Assembly: GCA_024364735.1 (NCBI GenBank)
Contig: JAGFNQ010005407.1
Span: forward strand, 34,320-98,319
Direction of reading: 5' to 3'
Length of the DNA stretch: 64,000 bases
Source of the DNA: Boesenbergia rotunda
Lineage: Eukaryota > Streptophyta > Magnoliopsida > Zingiberales > Zingiberaceae
A model generated the notes under the pieces. That model ran no database searches. It was not told where the DNA came from and saw nothing but the letters and a program-made list of their open reading frames with translations. The position numbers were made by a program, and so were the translations under genes. Shown piece after piece: positions 31,409 through 42,979 of the stretch (within the stretch, counting starts at the first letter, position 1; each line of letters opens with the position of its first letter).

Positions 31409-33581
31409 TGTTAGTGATATGGGAAAAAGTGTCCTAAGGCAATCGCCTTATGATTGTAATCATATATTTAATAAATGCATATTCACTATTTGAGTATACA
31501 TGATTATTTGATTAAGATCATAAGCTCATTTACTGAATGTCCGCAATACAATTCACAGCATGAGAGAATTTGTCATGAATTCACAACTAGTGATTAACTT
31601 TACATGTGCAATTGTGAAGTATTGAAATTGTCCCTAGTCGATGAATTGATAAATACGGACACTATCAATTCTGTTGAGACTAGCATGAGTTATTCTCTAA
31701 TCAGCTGATTCTCACTGGCTGGTGACATGGAGATGTCTGGAGATAAACATGAATGCTAGTTAAGGGAACTAGTTCATTGGAGTGACTGACAGTAAAACTT
31801 CATATGGTAGTCTACATATAGATATGTCAGTGAAGTTCTTACTACAGCTTAAGTGCGATGTTCCTTTGACTTGTGGTGTTCAAGTGATCTTGGTCATGGA
31901 GACATATACTTTGACATCTTAAGCAAGCATCTCCAAGGAGGTGTCGACCCAGGATGATTGGGTATAAGCCAAAGTGCCCGAAGATGTTTGAACAGCCTAC
32001 AAAGGATTCACCACTCCTTGCGAGGAGATGTATACCCGAGGCCCATCGTCGGATTGCTACTCAAAGCCTCTGGCCAGAGCATGACATGTTCAGAGTATGA
32101 ATCTCATAAATACATGAGAGTAATTATAATCCATAGGATGAGGAAACATTACTTGGGCTAGGTTTGACGTAGTCAGCCTAGTGGGGACTGACACACATAG
32201 ACCATGTCCTGAACCAAGAGGGTATAAGATGGTGAAAGGAATGAGGCACGATTCATTATAGCTGCTGAAGGGTTTCAGAATCATTTCTGAGATCAACCGT
32301 TGATCTTTCAATTAATTGGGGATCATGATGTACTACTAGGTGCCACTCATGATCGTTGTATAATTAATTAGTTAATTATGGACGACCAACATAAATTGAA
32401 AGCCTATTTCGTCACACGCATAACGAGTAATTCGAAGGATTTAAAACGAGTTGAGAATTGGATTCTCCAATCGAGATAGACTATTTTTTTGGTAAGTCCA
32501 AACAATAGTCAAAACTGAATTTATTTCAGACGCATCGGAAGCATAGAATGGCTAAGTCTTTTAAAGACTTAATGGGTGAATTAAATAAGTTTAATTCATT
32601 AAGGGATTTGATCCAATTGGGGTTAGATGGGCCGGCCAAGAAGGGGGCCTCCTCTCTTCTTGTCATGGCCAGCCACCACCATAAGAGGATAAGACTATTT
32701 TGGTTTGTTTTATAAAATAGACCAAAGGTTGGTTTATTTTATAAAAGGTTATATAAATTATATATATATAAATATTTATAATGAACCAATGGTTGGTTTG
32801 TTTTATAAATTTTTATATAATGAACCAATGGTTGGTTTGTTTTATAAATTTTATATAATCATGCCAAAAGAAAGAGAGCCTTGATTATGGATTGATTGAG
32901 AAATTATTCCATAATCAAGAAGAAGAAGCTTGATCATGAGAGCCTTGATTATGGATTGATTGAGAAATTATTCCATAATCAAGGAGAGGTTTGCTTGGGT
33001 ATTAAGAAACCTCTCCCAATATAAAGGACCCAAGGGGTGCCATGGAAGGTGATCGATCCAAGAATTGCTTGGGCTCTCTCCTCTTCTTCTCTCCCTCTCT
33101 CTTGGCCGGCCATTGGCCTTCCTTCATTCTTCTTGCCATGAGCACAAGAAGAAGCATCAAGGCGACGAAGTTCTTCCTTGCGACAATCTTCCTCTTCGGC
33201 CAACCTTGGTGGTGAGTCTTTCGATTTGATTACTCTCTCGATTTTTGTCGTGTTCACGGAGAATCTAGTAGTTCTCGTGAACACGAAACTCGTGGCTTAG
33301 CGAAGTCATCCCGACGATACTCGGCGAGGATACGAATAGAGGCGGAGCTTTCAAGGGACGCTAACGGTTGGATCTCGTCCCTTCTTCCAAGTTACGCAAG
33401 GTAATTCATAGAGTAATTTCCTTTTCTGCAAAAATTTTATATTACGATTATGTGAACACATTGCATGCTTAGGATATGTGTTAGAATAATTTAGAAAATT
33501 ATTCAAGTTTTTGTTTTCGCTGGATGTATTTATGTAACAATTACAATACGTGTCTACGTCGGCATACACCCGATCCCAACA
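31409..33581 (+). repeat. 5' LTR of copia element C (2173 bp)
   Basis: TGTTAGTGATATGGG...GATCCCAACA, followed by a primer site one base later. The complete reverse copy at 44327-46780 confirms the borders. A TATA-like TATAAAGG lies at 33020-33027. The element belongs to a copia lineage different from the sireviruses around it. Confidence 0.88.
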
Positions 33582-33582
33582 G

Positions 33583-33594
33583 TGGTATAAGAGC
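33583..33594 (+). promoter_or_regulatory. Primer-binding site of element C (mutated)
   Basis: TGGTATAAGAGC differs by one base from the initiator-tRNA-Met site and starts one base after the LTR end. Confidence 0.8.
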
Positions 33595-35444
33595 CGGTTA
33601 GTGTTCGACATAATCATATAATTGTTTTGCGAAAAACTTTGTCATGATCTTAATTTTGGAAATTTTTCTAATTATGGAAACTTTCCAATTATGGTAAAGT
33701 TTAGATTTAGGAATTTCAAAGTTTGGAAATTCTCATGAAATTTCGCAAACTTTTGAAATATCTCTGTTTCTGAAATTTTATGATAATTGTGAAAACTTTC
33801 CATTTTTGGAAACTTTCTAATTTTGGAAATTTTTTAATTTTGGAAATTTTCCAATTTTCGAAATACGTACATTTTCTTTGTACCAGAAACTTACAATAAT
33901 TCTGAAAACTTTTTAATTTTGAAAACTTTCCATTTATGGAAAGCTCGTAATTTTAGGCACTTTCTTTTCATGAAAGTCTAGACATTTTATGGAAACATTA
34001 ATTGACAATTAAATTAAAATTGGTTTTTAAATTACTAACAAAATTCTTTACTTTGGGGAGTGCCTCAGGGAGCCACCCAAATTAAAGTTAGTTGTTATAA
34101 TTTAATTTCCTATTTTGAATATGAATTGTTAAAATTGATTTGGGTAGGCCTTGGGGAGCCATCCAAATTATATTATTAACAAGTTTTTTAATTGCCAAGT
34201 TTAATTTGGTTATGCCTCGGGGAGCAGGCCAAATTAGATTTACAACAAATTTCTTTTCTTTGGGGAGTGCCTCGGCGAGCCACCCAAAGTAAATAATTTG
34301 TTGTAATTAATTATCCATAAATAAAATATGTGATCAAATCTTGGAAATTTTTGAGGTGATTCTCAAATGATAATTTCCTTATTTGATTTACGAGGTGATG
34401 CTCTTATATATTGTTGTCTCCAAAATTAATTAGGAAAAATTGTTTCCTATAGAGTTTATTTCCTTAAATAAGATTTTCATGAAAATAATATGTAGTTAAA
34501 TTAAGGGAATCTGTCTCTTAATTTAATAAGATTTGATTTAGAGAAATCAAAGTCTTAAACATATTATTTCCGAAATTGATTATGACAATTTAGGAAATTG
34601 TTTCCCAAAATAATTCCTTGAATAAAGTGTGAAATTAGAATTAGGAAATCTGGTTCCTAATTCAATTAATGAGACTTGATAAATTAAGTCATATACATAC
34701 TTTATTAAGGAAATCGTTAAAATATGACATAATTATATGTCATGAATGTGCTTTAAAGGAAAAGGATGAGACCCAAAACCCCTTACAAAATATTAAGGTC
34801 AACACCTTCCATTAATATGGTTAGAACCGGAGTTTGTTTCTCGTTTGGGTTGATGGACACATCCATGCCCGGCTTGAACCTCAACATGTTCAAACCATGG
34901 AATTAGTTTATGATTAATATAGTTGGAGTCAGAGGTCAATCCTTAGTTTTGGTTGTTGGACACATCCAAGCCTGACTAAATGGTTGAATGAGCTCCAACC
35001 ATATTAAAACTATTTCTTGATTAATGGGTCAGCCTTAAGCTTGGAGCATCGATTTGTTGTGCCACAGCCAAGGTCGATGTAAAGAGAGGTGCAGTTGGGT
35101 GCTATGTATATTGTTGCATACTTGTTAATGAGTTAACAACCCAATGATATATGCAAACATTCAATTAGTTGATAGCATAATGTGATAGTTACATATGTGT
35201 AATATGTAATCGGTATAATTACCTACCTTCATAGCTAAGAATAACTTGATGGACTCCAGCCATGGTTGTTCTTATCTATGGTTGGATATCAACCTATTTG
35301 GAGATTTTCCTACGATCTCCCGAATTGATAAAAAGGGTTATTCAATTCGAAAAATAAATAGGATTTAATTAATGTATATTGATGCATTCTTTATCATTCT
35401 CATCACATAACCTCAATATGTATTTCTAGGATAATCACCTGATC
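33595..35444 (+). other. Long leader of element C with two repeat families
   Basis: 1.85 kb without coding potential. 33655-33970 is filled with GGAAA...TTTCC words (for example TTGGAAATTTTCCAA). 34050-34290 holds four hairpin units with a CCTCGGGGAGCC-like core. Confidence 0.7.
34050..34290 (+). repeat. Four hairpin units in the C leader
   Basis: Units at about 34050, 34134, 34201 and 34258. Each has flanking arms around a conserved core GCCTYGGGGAGC. The arms differ but stay complementary: ATTTGG/CCAAAT, TAATTTGG/CCAAATTA and CTTTGGG/CCCAAAG. Confidence 0.75.
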
Positions 35445-37036
35445 ATGTCTTCTTTGAATTTGCATTCCATTTTGGACACCAATAAGTTAACTAAGGCCAA
35501 AAGGATTGAAAAGGCGCCAAAAGGCACTTGCTATCACTGCAGCAAGGAGGGCCACTAGCGAAGAAACTGCAAGGTTTATCTTGAGTCCTTGAAGAAGAAG
35601 GCATCCGATGCCCCATCCTCTTCAGGCATCTTCATTATTGAATGTCACTCTATTTCCTCGTACACCTGGGTACTTGATACTGGGTATAGCTCACATATAT
35701 GTAATGACATACAGGGGCTAAGGAATAGAAGAAGACTCGTCAAGGGAGAAGTGAATTTGCGAGTTGGAAATGGAGCAAAGATTGCTGCTATTGCCATCGG
35801 AACATATTTGCTAAAGCTCCCTACTGGACTTGTCTTAGAATTGTATAATTGTTATTTTGTTCCTTCGTTAATAAAGAATATTGTATCTATTTCATGCTTG
35901 AATGAAAAAGGTTACCATTTAACTTTTAGTAACAATTGCTGTTACATAACTTTAAATGGTGTTCTTTATGGGACCGGAACTTTATGCAATGGTATCTACA
36001 CGTTAGATTTATTCGGTAACGATTTTAATATCGAAGTTAGCAACAAACGTGCTCGAATAGATAATCAAATATACTCCTATACGTGGCATTGTCGTCTTGG
36101 CCATGTAAGTAAGAAACGCATGACCAAATTACACCGATGTGGAATTCTGGAATCATTTGAACCCGGTTCATTTGATACATGCGAATCATGCTTAAAAGGA
36201 AAGATGGCCAAATTACCCTTTTCCGGAAAAGGTAAACCAGTGGGAGAATTGCTTGGTCTAATACAAACTGATGTATGTGGACCAATGTCAACTTTTGCAC
36301 AAGGAGGTTATAGCTACTTCATTACCTTTATCGATGATCACTCACGATTCGAGTATGTGTTCTTAATGAAACACAAATCTGAAGCTTTTGAGAAATTCAA
36401 AAAGTTCAGAAGTGAAGTAGAGAAATAGCTTGGCAAATGTATTAAGATACTTCGATCCGATCGGGGTGGTGAATACTTAAGTCAAGAGTTTCAAGATTAT
36501 CTTAGGGACAATGGGATATTGTCTCAATGGACTCCGCCATATACACCACAGTATAATGGTGTATCTGAGAGGCATAACCGAACCTTGATGGACATGGTTA
36601 GATCTATGATGAATCATGCAACTCTTCCAAAATCCTTTTGGGGCTATGCGCTTAAGACAGTTGTTTACTTACTAAACAGAGTCCCGACCAAGGTAGTCTC
36701 TACTACTCCATATGAGACGTGGAATAGTAAGAAACCACATTTAACTCACCTTAAAATATGGGGTTGTCCTGCTTATGTAAAGTGGACTGTATCAGACAAA
36801 TTGGATGCTAAGTCTGATAAATGTCTATTTATTGGATACCCTAAGGAAACGAAGGGTTACCAATTCTATCATCCCTTGGAACAAAAGGTGTTTGTTTCAA
36901 GGCATGCTGTATTTCTGGAAAAAGAATTTCTTTTACAAGAAAACAGTGGGAGTAGCATTGAACTTGAAGAAGTTCAAGAAACTCCAATAGACATTACAGA
37001 GACACCTAGTCTAGACCCACAACCAAATAACTCATA
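35445..37036 (+). pseudogene. gag-pol: Gag-Pol of copia element C (Gag core deleted; PR-INT only)
   Basis: The ATG at 35445 starts MSSLNLHSILDTNKLT, a usual Gag start in this lineage, but the next residues already lead to the zinc knuckle (CYHCSKEGH), so about 200 residues of Gag core seem deleted. UAG at 35556-35558 replaces the Trp expected after the knuckle His. Then come protease (WVLDTGYSSHIC), the integrase zinc region (HCRLGH, CESCLKGKM) and the integrase core (DVCGPMS, FIDDHSRF; UAG 36426-36428; RSDRGGEYL; TPPYTPQYNGVSERHNR). The frame closes at 37034-37036 before any RT. The sequence breaks at N 37040. Confidence 0.85.
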
Positions 37037-37039
37037 ATG

Positions 37040-37040
37040 A
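37040..37040. other. Single ambiguous base at an element-to-element switch
   Basis: The only N in the window. Left of it is element C just after integrase; right of it is element B2 in mid-integrase (DDFTRYTW). Neither the C RT/3' LTR nor the B2 5' LTR, gag and protease is present. This looks like an assembly join or a gap compressed to one base. Confidence 0.8.
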
Positions 37041-39486
37041 NTGATGATTTCACTAGATACACATGGACTTACTTTTTAAAATATAAGGACCAAACCTTAG
37101 ATGTTTTCATTTCTTTTTGTAGAAGAGTTGAAAATGAAAAATCATTAACCATTAAGACAATTAGAAGTGATCATGGAGGTGAATTTCAAAATCAAAGGTT
37201 TTTAGATTTTGTCAAGATAGAGGTTATAAGCATGAGTTCTCTACTCCTAGAACACCACAACAAAATGGTGTTGTAGAGAGGAAGAACCGTGTACTTCAAG
37301 AGGCTGCACGAAGCATGCTCAATGAGTACTCACTCCCGAGTTACTTGTGGGCCGAAGCTGTAAATACAACTTGCTATGTGCAAAACAGAGTCCTCATTCA
37401 TAGGTTTCTAGGAATGACTCCCCATGAGCTTTGGTTTGGGAAACCACCTACGGTGAAACACCTTAGGGTGTTTGGTTGTAAGGTGTTCATTCTAAACACC
37501 AAGGACCACCTTGGAAAGTTCACGGCAAAGGCTGATGAAGGGGTACTAGTCGGGTACTCCCTCGTTAGCAAAGCCTACCGAGTCTACAACAAGAAGTCTA
37601 GATTAGTTGAAGAGTCTTCTGATGTGATTTTTGAAGAAATTCCAAAGTCAAGTGACCAATCAGAAAATATAGAAGGAGTTCAACTCGAACTTAGAAGACT
37701 AAGTTTGAATGAAACCCCAAGTATTGTTGATGGTGATGAGTCTGATGACGGTGAACCTAGACAACCCATTGATCAGCTGGATCCTGAGGCTGAACTTGTG
37801 TCTGGTGAACCCGCTCAAGAAGCACCACCAACACCAAGGCAAACTAGATTAGCCTCTAGTCATCTCCAAGACCAAATTGTTGGAGACATCCATCAGGGGG
37901 TTAGAACTAGATCATTCTTCCGTAATGAGGCTAATCAAGTTGCCCTAATTTCCGAAGTTGAACCTAGGAAAATTGATGAAGCATTAAGTGATCCCGATTG
38001 GATCATTGCAATGCAAGATGAACTAGGTCAATTTGAAAGAAGTCATGTTTGGGACTTAGTCCCTAGACCCAAGAAAACCTCCATTATTGGAACCAAATGG
38101 GTCTTCAAGAACAAATTGAACCATAAGGGAGAAATCATTAGAAACAAGACACGCTTGGTAGCCAAGGGATATAGTCAAGTTGAAGGCCTTGATTATGATG
38201 AGACCTATGCTCCCGTGGCACGATTAGAGTTCATCCGATTGATGCTCGCATTTGCAGGACATCGTGCCTTCAAATTATATCAAATGGATGTCAAATCGGC
38301 CTTCCTAAATGGTTTGATTAGAGAAGAGGTCTAAGTCGAATAACCTCCAGGATTTGAGAGTACCGAATTGCTAAACCACGTGTTCAAGCTCAAAAAGGCA
38401 TTTTATGGCCTTAAACAAGCACCCCGAGCTTGGTATGAGTGGTTGTCGACATTCTTGATTGAGAAGGGCTTTGTTAGAGGCCAAATAGACCCTACACTAT
38501 TTCTACGAAAAGATGGTGACAACATTTTTGTAGCCCAAGTATATGTCAATGACATAATCTGTGGCTCAAATAATAAGGGATATTTAAATGAGTTCATTGG
38601 ACACATGGAGAGTGAGTTTGAAATGAGTCTAGTGGGAGAGTTGACTTTCTTCCTTGGACTTGAAATCAAGCAAACTCGCGATGGTATCCATGTGCACCAA
38701 TCAAAGTATACACAAGAAATGCTTCGAAAATTCAATATGAGTGATTCAAAAGAGGTAACCACTCCCATGGCGACAAACACAAGATTAGACAATGATGAGA
38801 GTGGTAAACCCGTTGATTTAACTCAATATCGAAGTATGATAGGTAGTCTGTTATACCTTACAGCTAGTCGACCTGATATACTATTTGCTGTAGATATGTG
38901 TGCTAGGTATCAAGTTTGTGCCAAGGAATCCCACTTAATCGCTGTTAAGCGGATTTTGAGATATCTCAAGGGCACAATTGGTGTAGGTCTTTGGTACCCC
39001 CGTACCGAATCTTTTGATTTGATTGGCTACACGGATTCCGACTACGTTGGATGTAAATTGGACCAGAAGAGCACAAGTGGGGGTTGTCAATTCTTAGGCT
39101 CGTCCTTAGTAAGTTGGTCAAGTCAGAAGTAACATTGTGTTGCTCTCTCCACGACCGAGGCAGAATATATCGCCATGGGAGAAAGTGTATCACAATTGTT
39201 GTGGATGATACATACTTTAGAGGACTATGGATTGAGTTAAAAGGGTATGCAAGTGTTATGTGATAACATAAGCACAATTAACTTAACTAAGAATCCAGTC
39301 CATCATTCTAGGACCAAACATATTGAGGTGCGTCATCACTTCATTAGAGATAATGTAGCTAGGGGAGATATTGTACTCTCACATGTAGAGTCCAAGTCAA
39401 ACCTAGCTGACATCTTCACTAAACCACTCCCCGAAAATGAGTTTAGTTTCCTAAGACGGGAGTTGGGAATGTGTCGTGCTTCATAG
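37041..39486 (+). pseudogene. pol: Sirevirus Pol (B2): INT C-part, RT, RNase H, broken
   Basis: Very similar to B1 pol. It starts inside the integrase core (DDFTRYTW), with a 1-nt loss near 37208. RT has QMDVKSAFLNG (about 38281), then UAA codons at 38332-38334 and 38341-38343. The catalytic YVDD is YVND near 38546: the first Asp of the pair is Asn, a G-to-A change that would abolish activity. RNase H has further UAA codons near 39129 and 39238, and the C-terminus ends with the same ELGMCRAS as B1. It lies directly upstream of the conserved spacer. Confidence 0.88.
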
Positions 39487-40024
39487 GGTTGAATTGCATT
39501 CAAAATCCTTCATGATTATTTCGAAAATGTTGGGAAACATTTGGGTAACTTTGGGTACATCTCACACAAACTATAAGGTTTACCAAAACGTTTTTGCTTG
39601 CTAGAAATGGGGTGAGATGTTAGGTTCAACTAAATTTCTCAAAATGTCATTGCATCCCTTGAGAAATTAAGTTGACGAGATAATAATCACGGTGGTGACC
39701 AAGTATGGGGAAAACCATTGCATAACATATGTGTATATGGCTCCATGATCATACTTGGACATTCCAATCAAGGAAACTTGATTGGAACATTGGATTTGAT
39801 ACAAACTTAGTTGAAATTGCTTGAGTAATTGTTGATTGAGTTTGACTCCATTTAGATGGATCAAAGTGATTGTGGAACATATAAGGACTTTTGATCCTTG
39901 TTCAGGGATCAATTCTAGTCATGAGATCATGTCCAAGTTCGATAAACTTCACCAGATCTCGTTGGAAAGTTTCAGAAATTCTGAAACTGAACATTTAAGT
40001 TCGTATCAGGGAGTATCAGGAACC
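39487..40024 (+). other. Structured spacer between pol and env-position ORF (B2)
   Basis: Same five hairpins, order and spacing as B1: 39557-39620, 39633-39668, 39699-39758, 39762-39787 (GAAA-capped) and 39891-39912. The flanking single-stranded parts have more differences than the stems. Confidence 0.8.
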
Positions 40025-40431
40025 CTGATCGGTCACCGGACCGATCAGGCATAGGGCTGATCGGTCTTTGGACCGATCTGGCTCCCTCTTGCATTGATCA
40101 GTCCACAGACCGATCAGAGGGCCAGCAGTGACTTTCCGAAACTTTGACCAAGTATTCTGAGCTAGCCTGGATCGGTCCCCGGACCGATTTGGCACCCTAT
40201 GGAGATCGGTCCACAGACCGATCAGGGGGCTCCCAGGTTTTTCTTCGGACCCTACTAACCATGCCCTGATCGATCAGACGACCGATCAGGAGCGCGCCTG
40301 ATCGGTCACTAGACCGATCAGGACCAGGTCAGTCCGATCAGGCTATAGCCTGATCAGTCTGGGCTCAATCAGATCGAACGGTGATCCGTTCAAACGCATT
40401 AAATTCAGGTTGGTGGACCGATCCACCAACC
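40025..40431. repeat. GATCGGTC palindrome array upstream of the env-position ORF (B2)
   Basis: About eight copies, ending as in B1 with GAACGG/CCGTTC and GGTTGGTGG/CCACCAACC hairpins. A leader of about 250 bp follows to the ATG at 40681. Confidence 0.9.
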
Positions 40432-40680
40432 GATTAACTTCGCAAAAACTTACCATTGCCGAACCCTAGCGCCGAGGCCTCCCATTTGCGCAACCCTGTG
40501 CGAGAGCTTTTCCCACCCTCGTCATCTATTCGTGAGTGTGTGGTGCTAAGGAGTCTTCTCCAAGCTCTGGTTTTTCTTCCTGCGTCCTGCATCTCTCTCT
40601 CGCCGAAGGACCTCGCGATCATCTCTTGCGCCGAGTCCCTCTTTGCACAAGCTTGTTCCTCCGATCTAAGAATCTCTTCA

Positions 40681-42328
40681 ATGGCACCAAAGTAAGTTTT
40701 TGGCTTCATTTTACCGTTCCATCAGTTCATCAAACTATGTTTTGAAGCTAATCATGTTTTGGTCTTGTTCTTGCTGTTGTGCCGTGACCCTTGTGTTATT
40801 ACCGTGACCTTACTTTCTCATCTTATGTCAATGATCAAACCTTAAACCAAATGTGTCTTTTGATCATTGTGTCTTGGTTGCATTCTCTGATTGGGTTCTA
40901 TCTGGTATGATCATTTCTTGATTCATTCTATGTTCATCTTGCTCAAATTGATTAAATCATGTGTATGACCAATTCGACCCTTTTAGAAAATCTTCTAAAG
41001 GAAAGGATGCTGTTGAGGGCAGCTCTAGGGGGAAAGCCCCTGCTACATCTGGGCCCTCCAGAAGGCCACAACCTTCTTCTAGCTCCCGGTTCCCAAATGC
41101 GGCCTGTGAACATGCCTTTCAAGCAAGGACCTTCAAACTATTACCATGTCGATCGATTGATGTTTTTTTCCTAACTGAGTACTGCCCCTCTGTCATGGAG
41201 ATTGTCACATACTACAATCTGGGTTTTCTTCTTTCCTTGGAACGGACCATAAATTACGACCTAATCTCTGAATTCTACAACAACCTACAACAAGGTCCTC
41301 AAGGGGGTTTCGAGTTCACTACTCGTGTCGGGAAAATGAACCTTGATTTTTCATATGAGATTTTAGCCGAATACTTAGGTGGTCGACGATCACCTAACCT
41401 CTATTCGATTTATCCAGAGCTCCCTGATCCTCTGCTCGCCCCGTTCACAGATGTTACCCCCGATTCTATCTATCAGCACTTCTTTGGTCATCCTCGCCCT
41501 GCCGGGCTTGATGAGTTGAGTTCAGTTTTTCCTACTTTTGCAGCCCTCCGCCTTGCTCCAGCTGACTATGTCCTTTTCAAGATAATCACAAATTGCATCT
41601 TACCCATCACTTCTATGTCTTTGACCAAGATCCGACCCTATCACTGCCTTATGCTGTATGGCATGCATCGCCAGATGGACTTCGACATCATGGAGAGCAT
41701 TTTCCAGTCCATCCTATCATATAGTGAGCCGAGTCGTCGCACGGTCTACATGCCCTTTGGTCATATCATCACTGACTGGCTTATGTCAGTTGGAGTTGAT
41801 GTTACCAAAGGCAGGACCATGCCCATGGTCAAACAAGATTGTCGCCTGGGTCGACGCGCTTTTGCCAAGTCTGGCATTATTATTCGAGAGCGCGATGGGG
41901 CGTTGGTGTGGAAGGATGGGCGAGGTCTCGGTGAGTTACCTGGCGGAGCACCACATTTTCAGGCACCACCCGATGTTGCTGCGCCTCATGAGGCCCATGC
42001 TGTTGGCGATGATTACGACGAGCCGGATCCAGATCTGCGCTGGCAGATCTCAGAGCTGGATCAAACAGTACAGGAGTTGGTTCAGTTGAGGGCGACAGAT
42101 CGCTAGGAGTTTCGGTCAGGTTTTTGATCCATCGATTGCCGCCTGACCAGGATCGAGACCGAGGTCTCAGGGACCCGTACACTCCAGCAGACATGGTATG
42201 ATGAGTGGCGCAGCCACATATTTCTAGGAGGTGCACCTCCTTCGAGTATTGCACCAGGGTCCTTTGCTCCTACTGATACCACGATGGATGATCTCGTGGA
42301 CGATGACGACCCTCCCGCTGATGTCTGA
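40681..42328 (+). pseudogene. Env-position ORF of B2 with putative intron
   Basis: Exon 1 40681-40691 (ATG plus three codons), putative intron 40692-40986 (GTAAGT ... CTTTTAG), exon 2 from 40987. Read without splicing, the ATG meets TAA at codon five. Exon 2 is one frame to 42106, where UAG interrupts. A UGA follows ten codons later, and the natural end by comparison with B1 is TGA 42326-42328, giving about 450 codons. The domain order is as in B1: FLTEYCPSVMEIV, INYDLISEFYNNL, IITNCILPI, MHRQMDFDIM, VYMPFGHIITDWL, then a C-terminal helix and an acidic tail. An alternative unspliced start is the ATG at 40961 inside the intron. No membrane segment is seen. Confidence 0.7.
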
Positions 42329-42979
42329 GCTTGGATGTTTCTTACTTTTCTCTGTGGTCTGTATGGATGATTTGTGTGACTTGCAGGCTGTATGCTTTGC
42401 GACTTGACTATTGTGGCCTTGTGCCACACGTATCTTCTCTTAATGCATGTGTCCTGCATCTTGCTACTTTTCTGATGTTTACGCTTTGGCTTGTCTAACT
42501 TTACCTCACATGCTTATCTAATCTTAGTATGTCTATTGTTGATGCCATGATTGTTTATATGAGTTTTATCTGCATGTTTGCTACATTGCCATGTTCATGC
42601 TTATAATGTCATGTCTAGTTGATACATATGGCTGTCATGACATGCTTTGTGAGTTGTTACTTCCTGTTCGTATGATGCATGTGATTGCTATATCTTGCTC
42701 TATCTTTTTCACATGTGTTCATATGGTTATTCTACAACCTATCACATCTCTGTTGATTTGGGATACCCCTAGGGTTGAGGGGGAGTTTGGTTTTGACTTA
42801 ACAGCCCTTCTAGACCCCTTTTCGGTGTTCGACAAAGGGGGAGAGTGTGGTTAGTTAAGTTTAGGTTGATCATGTTGTAGGGGGAGGATCCTGATTCCCC
42901 TATGATTCTGGATTTGAGGAAATGGATTGAGAATCCCTAAACTTAGATCGGGTTGTCAAACAACAAAAAAGGGGGAGAT
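42329..42979 (+). other. 3' noncoding region of B2 with repeated purine tracts
   Basis: Aligns with 20093-20696 of B1. AGGGGGAG-type tracts occur near 42777, 42835 and 42879. The final AAAAAAGGGGGAGAT abuts the LTR at 42980. Confidence 0.75.
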
